Source: Arthrobacter liuii | Lineage (GTDB): Bacteria; Actinomycetota; Actinomycetes; Actinomycetales; Micrococcaceae | Direction of reading: 5' to 3' | Length of the DNA: 64,000 bases | NCBI RefSeq assembly: GCF_014639275.1 | Contig: NZ_BMFW01000009.1 | Coordinates: forward strand, 62,001 to 126,000 | Shown: positions 44,077-52,976 of the stretch, piece by piece | Layout: the number at the start of each line of letters is the position of its first letter | Numbering within the stretch: the stretch's first letter is position 1 | The notes under the pieces: generated by a model | The model's input: only the letters and a program-made list of their open reading frames with translations | Database searches by the model: none | Told to the model about the DNA's origin: nothing | Position numbers and translations under genes: made by a program

Positions 44077-44409
44077 CTAGGTTGCCGTCCCGCCCAGTAA
44101 GGGGCCCATTGCGTTCCAACGGGCGATCTCGCAGCCGTCGGTGAGGGTGAAGGTCGAGCGGACCGGGCGACCATGGAATGTTCCGGTGACCAGGGCAACC
44201 TGGGGACCGCCGTACTGCTGGGTGCAGAGCTTGGGTGGTCCGGGCTTGGGGAAAAAGATGTCTTCGCCGAACCGCTCCACGGCGGACAGGGCAGCCCCGG
44301 GCTCCGGCAGGGTGCTCCCGGCGGCCGGGTTGCCATCCGTGGCCACGAGGCGGAATACGTGTTCGGGAGCATCGGGATGGTCCCGGATGCTGATGGTCAG
44401 GTCGATCAC
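44077..44409 (-). CDS. SSI-like (subtilisin inhibitor) protein without signal peptide
   Basis: This protein of 110 residues matches the second half of Streptomyces subtilisin inhibitor-like proteins: LCTQQYGGPQVALVTGTFHG and LTDGCEIARWNAM. The reactive-site disulfide pair is kept (Cys62, Cys93) but the first pair is lost (LVATDG instead of LVCTSG in its paralog). There is no signal peptide, so it appears cytoplasmic. It is the last gene of an operon with a second, lipoprotein form at 45316. Confidence 0.75.
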   Translation of the reverse strand: MIDLTISIRDHPDAPEHVFRLVATDGNPAAGSTLPEPGAALSAVERFGEDIFFPKPGPPKLCTQQYGGPQVALVTGTFHGRPVRSTFTLTDGCEIARWNAMGPLLGGTAT

Positions 44410-45329
44410 CGTGGTGCTTCTTCTGCCATGGCCCCGAGTTCCGCCGCGAGCCTTTCCCTCAGGATCCCCGCTTCCGCTGCAAAGGCGCGCTGGTGTTCAA
44501 CATAGGCGGCCTTTCCCTGGGCCGTCTCGATGGGAATGGCAGGATAGCCCCAGCCGGCCAGGTCGTAGGGGGAGGCCTGCATATCCATGGCCCTGATCCG
44601 CCAGGACAGTTCAAAGCAGTCCATTACCAGTTCGCTGGACAGCGCCGGCATCAGCTTGTAGGCCCACTTGTAAAGGTCCATGTTGGCGTGCAGGCATCCA
44701 GGCTGCTCCATCTGCCGCTGCGATTCCCGGCTGGGGGAGTGTTCGTTGAGTGGAATGGCATCCGGGGTGTAAAACCGGAATGCGTCGAAGTGGGTACAGC
44801 GGATCCTGTTGTCTTCCACCACTTTGTCGGTACCCGCCGCTCCCAAACGCAGCTGCAGGTACTCGTGGCGGAGGTCGAACTTGTCCTGCCGGTAGACCAT
44901 GGCCCACTCGTGGAGGCCGAAGCAGCCAAACTGCGCGGGCCGGGCGGCCGTGCCACGGAGGATGATGCCGGCGAAGTCCACCGCATCCTTGCGGTCGGCC
45001 AGGAAGGTGCGCCGATCGAAGGTGACCCCAGTGCTTCCCGCAGCCAGCCCCAGGGAGGCAAGCTCGCCGTCGTCGAGCATCCGGTAATGCTTCCACCCAA
45101 GCCGCACGGCTGCCTGGGCGCCGGTGAGGACTGCTCCGGCGCCGGGGTGCCATCGCTTCAGCTGGCCGGGCTTCTGGGTGTAATAGGTGAAGAGGAAATC
45201 CTCTACCGGGTGTTTCTGTCCCGCTGACCGTCGGGCCAGGTAGGGATCGGCATAGCGGCTGACGCGCTGCAGGTGGGCTTCCTCCCTTATCCGCGCACTG
45301 TCCGCCGCCAGGAGCTTAAGAGGCGCCAC
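44406..45329 (-). CDS. conserved protein, possibly 3-methyladenine DNA glycosylase type
   Basis: This protein of about 307 residues (HPVEDFLFTYYTQKPGQLKR, then WHPGAG, FGCFGLHEWAMVYRQ and LRHEYLQLRLG) belongs to a conserved actinobacterial family. I recall this family being annotated as 3-methyladenine DNA glycosylase, but I see no motif that proves it. The start is unclear: GTG 45329 and ATG 45359 both overlap the end of the upstream inhibitor gene. Its stop overlaps the start of the downstream inhibitor gene by 4 nt. Confidence 0.6.
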   Translation of the reverse strand: MAPLKLLAADSARIREEAHLQRVSRYADPYLARRSAGQKHPVEDFLFTYYTQKPGQLKRWHPGAGAVLTGAQAAVRLGWKHYRMLDDGELASLGLAAGSTGVTFDRRTFLADRKDAVDFAGIILRGTAARPAQFGCFGLHEWAMVYRQDKFDLRHEYLQLRLGAAGTDKVVEDNRIRCTHFDAFRFYTPDAIPLNEHSPSRESQRQMEQPGCLHANMDLYKWAYKLMPALSSELVMDCFELSWRIRAMDMQASPYDLAGWGYPAIPIETAQGKAAYVEHQRAFAAEAGILRERLAAELGAMAEEAPR

Positions 45330-45894
45330 CGGCCGCGCCCAAAACGTCCTTGGCTGCATCCCATGCGCTGATCTCGCATCCGTTGGTCCGCGCAAAGGAT
45401 GAGTCCACGGCAACACCGTCCACCATGCCCGTAACGGTTGCCGTCTGGGGGCCGCCATATTGCTGGGTGCATGCCTGCGAGGTTCCCGGTGCCGCAGGAG
45501 CCGCGATATCAGGGTTGGTCTTCAGTGCCGCGCAGGCCGCAGCGGCATTGGGGTGGCTGCTTTCCGCGGCCGGAGTTCCCGAGGTGCAGACCAGGGTGTA
45601 GTCGATTTTCTGCGTGCCCGGGGACGGCACCACGGTGATGGCGAGTTCAGCGTTCCCCTGCCCCGGCCCGGCACTGGGGCGCGATGTGGTGGGGGCCGGA
45701 GCCGGTACAGAGGTCTCCGTGTCGGCGGACGGCGTGCCGGAACCTGCAGGAGAACTCCCCGCGGAGGAGGAGCTGGCGGAAGCGGTGGAGGGGGCTGTTG
45801 ACGCGGACGTGCCGCTGTCAGGTGTGCCGCTGCAACCGGCGATCAGCCCGGCGGTCACCGTCAGGAATGCAGCGAGCATCCGGAAATTGCGCAT
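45316..45894 (-). CDS. SSI-like subtilisin inhibitor lipoprotein
   Basis: This protein of 192 residues has a lipoprotein signal (LTVTAGLIAGC, Cys21), a Ser/Thr/Pro-rich linker and a C-terminal SSI-like domain with both disulfide pairs (Cys103-Cys121 and Cys142-Cys173). The reactive loop region reads ACTQQYGGPQTATV. By position against classical SSI, the P1 residue would be a Gln. It should sit on the outer face of the membrane, where it could restrain the subtilase encoded convergently. Confidence 0.75.
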   Translation of the reverse strand: MRNFRMLAAFLTVTAGLIAGCSGTPDSGTSASTAPSTASASSSSAGSSPAGSGTPSADTETSVPAPAPTTSRPSAGPGQGNAELAITVVPSPGTQKIDYTLVCTSGTPAAESSHPNAAAACAALKTNPDIAAPAAPGTSQACTQQYGGPQTATVTGMVDGVAVDSSFARTNGCEISAWDAAKDVLGAAGGAS

Positions 45895-45971
45895 CAGCCA
45901 CCTCTCCTTCGTCCAGTTATTCTAGTCGCTTGAGCCGGTACCGGCAGGCTCCCGTCCGGTCATGCCGGCGC

Positions 45972-46439
45972 TCACTGCGAGGTGGCTGCGATCAGGCTCA
46001 TCATGGATGCGTGCAGTTCAGTGACCTGTTCCCGGGTCAGCCCCAGCCGTTCCATCATGGTCCCCGGTACCTGCAGGGCCTGCTGCCGCAGGGCGGCGCC
46101 TTTGGGTGTCAGCTCGACGGCGAGTGCGCGTTCGTTTCCATCCGCACGGCGCCGCGTAATGAGTTCCGAGGCTTCCAGCCTGCGCAGAAGCGGGGAAATG
46201 GTGGCTGGTTCCTGGGCGAGGGCCTCGCTGATGTTCCGTACTGTCCGGGGACTGTCTTCCCACAGGCAGAGCATCACCAGGTATTGCGGGTGGGTGAGGT
46301 TGAGTTTCTCCAGCACGGGCTTATAGGCCCCGACCACGCTGCGGGACGCCACCGTGAGGGCAAAGCAGAGCTGATGTTCCAGCAGCAGGTCTTCTTCGTG
46401 TGCTGCTTCCATTGTTCCTGCGTCCCTTGGCTCTGTCAT
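45972..46439 (-). CDS. MarR family transcriptional regulator
   Basis: This winged-helix regulator of 155 residues has the pattern LTHPQYLVMLCLWEDSPRTV, ATISPLLRRLEASELITRRR and the wing RADGNERALAVELTPKG. Its N-terminus resembles OhrR-type members, and a Cys occurs in HQLCFALTVASR, the position of the peroxide-sensing Cys in OhrR. No ohr gene is adjacent. Palindromes at 46455-46472 are likely autoregulatory sites. Confidence 0.9.
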   Translation of the reverse strand: MTEPRDAGTMEAAHEEDLLLEHQLCFALTVASRSVVGAYKPVLEKLNLTHPQYLVMLCLWEDSPRTVRNISEALAQEPATISPLLRRLEASELITRRRADGNERALAVELTPKGAALRQQALQVPGTMMERLGLTREQVTELHASMMSLIAATSQ

Positions 46440-46454
46440 TGGTTCTCCAAAATG

Positions 46455-46472
46455 TTAGTGCGCTAATCATTA
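46455..46472. promoter_or_regulatory. MarR operator candidate
   Basis: TTAGTGCGCTAA (46455-46466) overlaps TAATCATTA (46464-46472). Both are palindromic and lie 16-33 bp upstream of the MarR start, in an AT-rich patch. Confidence 0.55.
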
Positions 46473-46517
46473 GTGTACATTTGTTGCAGGTACACGGTGA
46501 GTGGAAGGAACCTCTTC

Positions 46518-46760
46518 ATGGGCAGGGACAGGTCCGCGGACAAGGGCAATGCCTCGCAGCGCTTCATGCGCGCCACGGGAAAGCTGAGGGCCGTTTTCGG
46601 TCCCGCCAGCCGCACGGCTTTGGCGCACGACATGTCCGAAGAGAACCGCCGGCTCCTGGCCCAGCGCCAGGCGGAGACCCAGCAGTGGGAGACCATCACC
46701 AGGCCGGACGGCAGTACGTATGTGGTGCCGCGGAACCCTGAAGACCGCTCCCTGCGGTAG
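46518..46760 (+). CDS. small hypothetical protein
   Basis: This protein of 80 residues starts at ATG 46518 with GGAAGGAA upstream. It contains RFMRATGKLRAVFGPASRTA and ends with a strand-like WETITRPDGSTYVVPR. The next gene encodes a related small protein sharing the (L)RxVFGPAxR core. Function is unknown. It is divergent from the MarR gene and might be under its control. Confidence 0.6.
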   Translation: MGRDRSADKGNASQRFMRATGKLRAVFGPASRTALAHDMSEENRRLLAQRQAETQQWETITRPDGSTYVVPRNPEDRSLR

Positions 46761-46877
46761 CAATCCATTTACCCCCGCGCCGGCGCCTTTTCCCTGCACC
46801 GGGCATAAAATGAGGGCACTGGCTCCCGCCGGAGCCGGCTGCGCTTTCGCCCGAGGCTCGGGAAGGGGGTGGAAACA

Positions 46878-47093
46878 GTGGCACATGTCCTCAACACTTT
46901 CATGGGCTTGACTGAGAGGCTCCGCTTCGTCTTTGGTCCTGCCACCCGGCTCGACGCAGACGCGCCCGTGGTGCACAAACACGACGAATTCGAACAGGCC
47001 TCCGAGGAGGACCTATCGCATTTCGTGGTGGAATCCGATTCATCCGGCCACCATTACGCGGTGCGCCGTGAAGACCTGGAACGCGAAATGTAA
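46878..47093 (+). CDS. small hypothetical protein, paralog of the preceding gene
   Basis: This protein of 71 residues starts with GTG 46878, preceded by GGAAGGGGG. An in-frame GTG at 46869 is too close to that site. It has the core TERLRFVFGPATRLDADAPV and a C-terminal SDSSGHHYAVRREDLE, parallel in layout to the gene at 46518. Function is unknown. A terminator follows. Confidence 0.6.
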   Translation: MAHVLNTFMGLTERLRFVFGPATRLDADAPVVHKHDEFEQASEEDLSHFVVESDSSGHHYAVRREDLEREM

Positions 47094-47112
47094 TTGCCTC
47101 CAGAGACCAAGA

Positions 47113-47162
47113 AAGCCGGGCCGCCCGTCCACTGAGGAACGGACAGCCCGGCTTTTCCTTTT
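47113..47162 (+). terminator. terminator between small gene and lysC
   Basis: AAGCCGGGC and GCCCGGCTT form the base of a hairpin with an inner stem CGTCC/GGACG-type pairing, followed by TTTCCTTTT. It can also end the convergent lysC transcript. Confidence 0.75.
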
Positions 47163-47166
47163 GCGC

Positions 47167-48525
47167 TTAGCGGCCGGTGCCGCCGTAGACAGTCGCTTCG
47201 CTTTCGGTGTCGAGCCCGAACGCTTTGTGGATCACTCGCACGGCCTCGTCCAGCAGGTCGGCGTGGGTGACCACCGAGATGCGGATTTCCGACGTGGAGA
47301 TCATGTTGATGTTGATGCCCGCATCGGACAGCGCCTTGAAGAACGTGGCGGAGACGCCGGGGTGGGAACGCATGCCCGCGCCGATCAGGGACAGCTTGCC
47401 GATCTGCTCGTTGTATTCGATGGCTTCGAAGCCGATCTGGTCCTGCGCGGCGTGAAGGGCGGCCAGGGCGTCGGCGCCTTCGACAATGGGCAGGGTGAAG
47501 GAGATGTCGGTCTTGCCCGTGCCGTGGGTGGACACGTTCTGGACGATCATGTCGATGTTCGAGTGTGCGTCGGCGATGACCTGGAAGATCGCGGCAGCCT
47601 TGCCGGGGATGTCGGGGACGCCGACCACGGTGACCTTTGCTTCGGAACGGTCATGCGCAACGCCGGAGATGATTGGCTGCTCCAAGGCAACTCCCTCTTG
47701 AGTGGTGATCTTGTCATCGGCGCTGGGAATGACCCAGGTGCCTTCATGCTGGCTGAATGAGGAACGGACGTGCAGCGGGACGCCGAACCGGCGCGCGTAC
47801 TCCACGCAGCGCAGGTGGAGGATCTTGGCCCCAGAGGCTGCGAGTTCCAGCATCTCTTCGCTGGAGATGGTTTCAATCTTCTGCGCCGAAGGGACAACAC
47901 GCGGATCGGCGGTGAAGATGCCGTCCACGTCGGTGTAGATCTCGCAGACATCAGCCTCAAGGGCTGCCGCCAGCGCCACGGCCGTGGTGTCGGAGCCGCC
48001 CCGGCCCAGCGTGGTGATTTCGTTGGTAGCCCGGCTCATGCCCTGGAAGCCCGCCACAATGGCGATGTTGCCCTTGTCCAGGGCGGTGCGGATGCGGTGC
48101 GGGTCGACGTCGATAATGCGGGCCTTGCCGTGGATTCCGTCGGTGATCATGCCCGCCTGTGACCCGGTGAAGGACTGGGCGGAGGCGCCGAGCTTGTTGA
48201 TTGCCATGGCCAGCAGCGCCATGGAGATGCGCTCCCCGGCTGAGAGGAGCATGTCCATTTCACGGGCGGGGGCGGAGTCAGTCACCTGTGCTGCGAGGTC
48301 CAGGAGCTCGTCCGTGGTGTCGCCCATGGCCGAGACAACCACCACCACCTCGTTGCCCGCTGCCTGGGCATCGACGACGCGCTTCGCCACGCGCTTGATC
48401 CCGTCAGCGTCCGCAACGGAGGAGCCGCCGAATTTTTGCACGATGAGCTGTTTGGTCACCGCACCGGCGGCAAGTGCCACCTGCTGCTGCGTTGCATTGT
48501 GCATTTCGGTAGTGGGCGTACTCAT
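47167..48525 (-). CDS. lysC: aspartate kinase
   Basis: This is a 452-residue aspartokinase, the first step to lysine, threonine, methionine and cell-wall diaminopimelate. It has an N-terminal kinase motif [14 protein letters not shown] and two C-terminal ACT domains ([20 protein letters not shown] and [20 protein letters not shown]) for feedback control. It starts at ATG 48525 after GAAGG, about 22 residues longer than the usual [12 protein letters not shown] start. In this group an internal start often yields a separate beta subunit. Confidence 0.95.
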   Translation of the reverse strand: MSTPTTEMHNATQQQVALAAGAVTKQLIVQKFGGSSVADADGIKRVAKRVVDAQAAGNEVVVVVSAMGDTTDELLDLAAQVTDSAPAREMDMLLSAGERISMALLAMAINKLGASAQSFTGSQAGMITDGIHGKARIIDVDPHRIRTALDKGNIAIVAGFQGMSRATNEITTLGRGGSDTTAVALAAALEADVCEIYTDVDGIFTADPRVVPSAQKIETISSEEMLELAASGAKILHLRCVEYARRFGVPLHVRSSFSQHEGTWVIPSADDKITTQEGVALEQPIISGVAHDRSEAKVTVVGVPDIPGKAAAIFQVIADAHSNIDMIVQNVSTHGTGKTDISFTLPIVEGADALAALHAAQDQIGFEAIEYNEQIGKLSLIGAGMRSHPGVSATFFKALSDAGININMISTSEIRISVVTHADLLDEAVRVIHKAFGLDTESEATVYGGTGR

Positions 48526-48733
48526 GCGCGTACCTTCATTGGATCAATTGGAGTTCTGGAGGCCAGGCAGCCTGGCGCCGGGACGGCGCGACTTTCCTCC
48601 CTCAGTTTATCGCCGTGCCGGGAGGGACGTTGAATTGTGACCACATTCCGGCCATCGCATGCCTTGGTGCCGGCTGAGGGCTGGGAAGGTCCAAGGTGGG
48701 TTGGCGTACGACGCCGGAACGGGGCCGGGTGCC
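48526..48733 (-). promoter_or_regulatory. lysC promoter region
   Basis: On the minus strand a TAAACT box (48604-48609) gives a leader of about 75 nt. The leader contains the inverted repeat GCCAGG-CTG-CCTGGC. No known riboswitch motif is visible. Confidence 0.45.
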
Positions 48734-49333
48734 TCAGCCCAGTGCGTTGCGGCGGCCTTCGAAGGCGCGGCCCAGGGTGACCTCGTCGGCGTACTCCAGG
48801 TCGCCGCCCACGGGAAGACCCGAGGCGAGGCGGGTGACTGCAATGCCGATCGTCTTGAGCATGCGGGCAAGGTAGGTGGCCGTTGCCTCGCCTTCCAGGT
48901 TGGGGTCGGTGGCGATGATGACTTCCTGGATGTCGCCGTCGTTCAGCCGGGTGAGCAGTTCGCGGATGCGCAGCTGTTCCGGTCCCACGCCAGCGATGGG
49001 GTTAATGGCGCCGCCCAGCACGTGGTACCGGCCCCGGAAGGAGCGGGTGCGCTCCACGGCCAGGACGTCCTTTGACTCTTCCACGACGCAGATGACCGCG
49101 GGGTCGCGGCGCGGGTCCCGGCAGATGTTGCACAACTCCTGTTCCGTGACGTTGCCACAGACGGTGCAGAACTTGACCCGTTCCTTGACCGTGGTGATGG
49201 CTTCCACTAGCCGCTTCATGTCCTGGGGGTCGGCTTCAAGGATGTGGAACGCCAGCCGCTGCGCGGACTTCGGTCCAACACCTGGAAGGCGTCCGAGCTC
49301 ATCAATCAGCTCCTGGACAGCACCTTCGTACAC
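48734..49333 (-). CDS. recR: recombination mediator RecR
   Basis: This 199-residue protein of the RecFOR pathway loads RecA at gaps. It has a helix-hairpin-helix start ([20 protein letters not shown]), a four-Cys zinc finger ([17 protein letters not shown]) and a Toprim domain ([14 protein letters not shown]). It lies downstream of dnaX, the usual bacterial arrangement. Confidence 0.97.
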   Translation of the reverse strand: MYEGAVQELIDELGRLPGVGPKSAQRLAFHILEADPQDMKRLVEAITTVKERVKFCTVCGNVTEQELCNICRDPRRDPAVICVVEESKDVLAVERTRSFRGRYHVLGGAINPIAGVGPEQLRIRELLTRLNDGDIQEVIIATDPNLEGEATATYLARMLKTIGIAVTRLASGLPVGGDLEYADEVTLGRAFEGRRNALG

Positions 49334-49396
49334 GTTTCCCTCTTTAGCTTGGTATGGATAGCGGGTGGATCAATCAGGTGCGCAGGGTCGCCGCTG

Positions 49397-52300
49397 TCAA
49401 TAGCGCGGCATGGCCGGGCTTCCGTCAAGGGAGCGTTCCTCGATCAATTTTCCGCCCAAAATGCGTTCGACGGCGGCCCGGCCAAACACGCCGGATTCCT
49501 CGATGGTTTCGTCGTCGGCGCTTGGTATGTCCTGCACATACGGAGCTGGCGCAGCGGCGGCCCTGGCCGGTGCCTTGGCACGTCCGGCCTCAGCTTCAGG
49601 GCTGTTGGAGAGCCGCTGGTAGAGGCTTTGCCGCGTTCCCGTTCGCCCGGCCACGGGTGCGGCCGCCGGCGCAGCTGCAGCCGCCTGGGAGCCGGGCGGG
49701 ACAACCGGGGCGGGCGCGGCCGAGGCCATGGCGAATTCGGGTACCGGGGCGCGGTCAGGGGACGGCTGCTGGTTGCTTCCGGCAGCGAACTCCCCAAGGT
49801 GGGTGCCGGAAACTGCTCCGGGACCCCAGTCTGGCTCTGCTGCGGCAACAGCGGTGGCCGCCGTGGCCACGGGAATGGATGGCGGCACCTGCGCCGTTGC
49901 GGGCGCGTAATGGGGGACGGAGGCCGATGCCCCGATGTTGTCGTGCCCGGAAGCAGGTGCGGGTTTGGCGCCGACGTTGCTCTTGTCTCCGACTACCCAT
50001 ACGCCCGGCGCCTGTTCCACGGCCCGCGTCCAGGGATCGTGGGCGGCACCTGAAGCCGCCGGGGCGGCAGGCTGCGCAGCGGTGTCCGTGGGCGAAGCAT
50101 CAGTCGCTGTCCCCTGGGAGTGTGCAGCATCCCCGGTGCGGCCGCCGCCGGCTGGCTGGAGGGTGCCAGCGGCAGCGGATGATGGCGTGGTCCGGTTGCC
50201 CGGACGCGCAGCGGGTTCCCAGTCCATAGGGGGTTCTTCATCGAGCGGAGGAGCGTCCTCGTCCCGCGGCGGGCCCCAGTCGTCGTCCGAGTAGGAGTAG
50301 TCGCCGCCGGCAGGTGGGTACGGGGACTGCCCGGGGGCGGCCCCGCCGGATGCGCTGGCAGTGGCGGCCGCGCCGTTGGCGGTGGTTTGGACCGACTCCG
50401 CACCTTGGGTGATGTGCCCGTTGGGGTCGCCCACCTGGCGCGCTCCCGGAGGGGCAGGCGCTGCAGGGGTAACCGCAGGTGCGGTTGACGGGGTTTCGGC
50501 AACAGCTGAACTTCCGGAACGGCCCGCAACAGCTGAACTTCCGGAATGCCCGGCCGCGGCGAGGCTCTCCGGGCCTCCGCCCCGCGGGGCGGCTGTTGCT
50601 GTCGCGGCTTCCGGCGCTTCCGGGGCTTCCGGGGGTGCGGGTGCCTGGGCCGAGGAGGCTGCTTGGGCCGGCGCCGGAGCCAGCCCCCACGCAACGTCAG
50701 CTGAAGTGGCCGGAACCACCGGGTTGGCGGGAACTTTTGGGTTTGGCTCAGAGCTCGTTTGGCTGGCGCCGCCGGCAATCGCGTTGACCTGGCAGTCGAT
50801 GCCAACGGTCTTGTGGATGGCCTGGCGGAGGTTGTCAGAGTGGTCGGCCCTGCCGAAGGCGCCGGCCAATCCGGACGTGGTGAAGGAAAGGGTCACGACG
50901 CTGCCGTCGAACGCGCTGACCTGCGCGTTGGGCTCGACGAGGGCCCACGTGCTGCGCTTGATCTTGGACAGTGCCTGGAGGACCTCCGGCCAGGCCCTGC
51001 GGAGGACTTCCACGTCGCCCATTGCCGACGGAGCGGCAGGGCCGGACCTGCCGGGTGCCTCGTGTTGCGGTGCCTCCTGTTGCGGTGCCTCCTGTTGCGG
51101 CGCCGGCGTCCGGGGCTCCGGCATCCGGGGGGCCGGTGCCTGGTGGCCGGGGGTCTGCATGCCGCTGGACGGTGGGCCGGCAGGTGCCTGGGAACTGGGC
51201 GCCTGGCTGCCGGGCTGGGGCCTTTCCTGGGCGTGCGGCGCGGCTGCCTGGCGGGGAGCCGCCGGGTTTTCCTGGGCTTGCGGTGCTTCGGCGGTTTGCG
51301 GGGCTGCCTGGTTGGTGCCTCCAGTGGCGGGGCCCTGGGGCGTCCGGGTACGCGCCGGTTCCTCGACAGGCCAGTCGGTGGTGCTGACCCGTGGAGCTGT
51401 AAGGGGGCTGCGGGAGCCCTCAGCGGCGGGAGCCATCCGACTGTTCCTGGTGGTGCCCGCGGCGGAAGCGGCCATCACGGGACGGGCAGCCGGCTCCTGG
51501 GCAGGCTGGGGTGCGGAGGCGGTAGGCTCCTGCGCGGGCCGGGGGCTTGTTGAGGACGTGCCGGGAGTGGCCGGAGGCGGCGTCGCAGGGACTGGCTGCG
51601 CCGGAACTGACACAGCTGCGGGCGCAGCCGTTGCGGGAGCGCCGACGTCGTTCCCTGCGTAGTTCAGCCGCCGCTCCACGCGGTCGATCCGGGCCGCCAT
51701 GCCGCGCTCGTTCTGTTCTGAGCTGGGCAGCAGGATCCGGGCGCAGAGCAGTTCCAGGTGCAGCCGCGGGGATGTGGCTCCGGTCATTTCGGTCAGGGCC
51801 GTATTGGTGACATCGGCGGCCCGGGATAGTTCCGCGGCGCCAAGGTTGTGGGCCTGGTTGTGCAGGCGTGCGATCTGGTCCGCCGGCATCCCGCGCAGGA
51901 TGGCATGGGCGCTTTCGGGCATGGCCTGGACAATGATCAGGTCGCGGAAGCGCTCCAGCAGGTCCTCCACGAACCGGCGGGGATCGTGGCCGGTCTGGAT
52001 GACCCGGTCCACGGCGCGGAAGACGGTGGCGGAGTCCGACGCGGCCACGGCCTCCACGACGTCGTCCAGCAGCGAGGCGTGCGTGTAGCCAAGCAGCGCG
52101 ACGGCGAGCTCATAGTCCAGCCCGTTGGGCCCGGCACCTGCCATGAGCTGGTCCAGGACTGAAAGCGAGTCACGCACGGAGCCGCCGCCGGCCCTGATGA
52201 CAAGTGACAGGACGCCGGGGGCCACAGGAACGTTTTCCTGGCGGCACAGGAGCTCGAGGTAGGCCATCAGGGGCTCGGGCGGCACCAGCCGGAACGGATA

Positions 52301-52825
52301 GTGGTGAGTCCTGGAACGGATGGTTCCGATGACTTTGTCCGGCTCCGTGGTGGCGAAGATGAACTTGATGTGTTCCGGCGGCTCTTCCACGATCTTCAGC
52401 AGGGCGTTGAACCCGGCAGAGGTGACCATGTGGGCTTCGTCGATGATGAAGATCTTGTAGCGGTCGCGGACCGGGGCGTAGGTTGCGCGCTCGCGGAGGT
52501 CCCGGGCGTCGTCAACACCGCCATGGCTCGCCGCGTCAATCTCGATGACATCAAGGGAGCCCGAGCCGCCCCGGGCCAGCTCGACGCAGCTGGGACAGAT
52601 TCCGCAGGGGGTGTCCGTGGGGCCCTGGGCGCAGTTCAGGCAGCGGGCCAGGATGCGGGCGGAGGTGGTCTTGCCGCAGCCGCGGGGGCCGGAAAAAAGG
52701 TAGGCGTGGTTGACTCGGTTTTTGCGCAAAGCCGTCATCAGCGGCTCGGTGACATGCTCCTGCCCGATAACGTCAGCGAACGAGTCGGGACGGTATCTGC
52801 GGTACAGGGCGGTAGTAACTGTCAC
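49397..52825 (-). CDS. dnaX: DNA polymerase III subunit gamma/tau
   Basis: This clamp-loader ATPase has 1142 residues from GTG 52825 (MTVTTALYRRYRPDSF). Walker A is GPRGCGKT at 46-53, zinc Cys lie in CLNCAQGPTDTPCGICPSC, Walker B is IIDEAHM and the sensor Arg is in GTIRSRTHHYPF. After about residue 380 the protein is an unusually long Ala/Pro/Gln/Glu-rich linker with short repeats. A globular segment near residues 610-690 interrupts it (STWALVEPNAQVSAFDGSVV). The size is about twice E. coli tau. No slippery frameshift site was seen. Confidence 0.95.
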   Translation of the reverse strand: MTVTTALYRRYRPDSFADVIGQEHVTEPLMTALRKNRVNHAYLFSGPRGCGKTTSARILARCLNCAQGPTDTPCGICPSCVELARGGSGSLDVIEIDAASHGGVDDARDLRERATYAPVRDRYKIFIIDEAHMVTSAGFNALLKIVEEPPEHIKFIFATTEPDKVIGTIRSRTHHYPFRLVPPEPLMAYLELLCRQENVPVAPGVLSLVIRAGGGSVRDSLSVLDQLMAGAGPNGLDYELAVALLGYTHASLLDDVVEAVAASDSATVFRAVDRVIQTGHDPRRFVEDLLERFRDLIIVQAMPESAHAILRGMPADQIARLHNQAHNLGAAELSRAADVTNTALTEMTGATSPRLHLELLCARILLPSSEQNERGMAARIDRVERRLNYAGNDVGAPATAAPAAVSVPAQPVPATPPPATPGTSSTSPRPAQEPTASAPQPAQEPAARPVMAASAAGTTRNSRMAPAAEGSRSPLTAPRVSTTDWPVEEPARTRTPQGPATGGTNQAAPQTAEAPQAQENPAAPRQAAAPHAQERPQPGSQAPSSQAPAGPPSSGMQTPGHQAPAPRMPEPRTPAPQQEAPQQEAPQHEAPGRSGPAAPSAMGDVEVLRRAWPEVLQALSKIKRSTWALVEPNAQVSAFDGSVVTLSFTTSGLAGAFGRADHSDNLRQAIHKTVGIDCQVNAIAGGASQTSSEPNPKVPANPVVPATSADVAWGLAPAPAQAASSAQAPAPPEAPEAPEAATATAAPRGGGPESLAAAGHSGSSAVAGRSGSSAVAETPSTAPAVTPAAPAPPGARQVGDPNGHITQGAESVQTTANGAAATASASGGAAPGQSPYPPAGGDYSYSDDDWGPPRDEDAPPLDEEPPMDWEPAARPGNRTTPSSAAAGTLQPAGGGRTGDAAHSQGTATDASPTDTAAQPAAPAASGAAHDPWTRAVEQAPGVWVVGDKSNVGAKPAPASGHDNIGASASVPHYAPATAQVPPSIPVATAATAVAAAEPDWGPGAVSGTHLGEFAAGSNQQPSPDRAPVPEFAMASAAPAPVVPPGSQAAAAAPAAAPVAGRTGTRQSLYQRLSNSPEAEAGRAKAPARAAAAPAPYVQDIPSADDETIEESGVFGRAAVERILGGKLIEERSLDGSPAMPRY

Positions 52826-52881
52826 AGAGAAAACCCTACCAATCCGGGCTGACATCATGCCGCCCTGTGGGGGAATAGTAA

Positions 52882-52971
52882 AGACCCCCCATGCACCCGC
52901 CAGAGCCCGTCTACCCTTGCTACCTTCCGGTCCTGGGGGAGTTCAACAGGATGACGCCACATGAGGGGCCG
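52882..52971 (-). ncRNA. ffs: signal recognition particle RNA (4.5S, small bacterial type)
   Basis: On the minus strand the sequence CCAGGACCGGAAGGTAGCAA gives the conserved SRP domain IV loop that binds Ffh. It is preceded by GGCGTCATCCTGTTGAACTC and followed by GGGTAGACGGGCTCTGGCGG, as in actinobacterial 4.5S RNAs. The ends GGCCCCTCATG and CATGGGGGG can pair to close the rod. The position next to dnaX is common. Ends are estimated to within a few bases. Confidence 0.92.
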
Positions 52972-52976
52972 TCAGA

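Noticed and set aside
46518..47093. The two tiny proteins as a toxin-antitoxin pair
   Set aside because: They resemble each other and have separate ribosome sites about 120 bp apart, not the coupled unlike pair expected. No toxin fold is recognisable.
50361..51662. Plus-strand frame of 433 codons opposite the dnaX linker
   Set aside because: Ala/Gly/Trp-rich translation mirrors the repetitive Ala/Pro linker of dnaX on the other strand.
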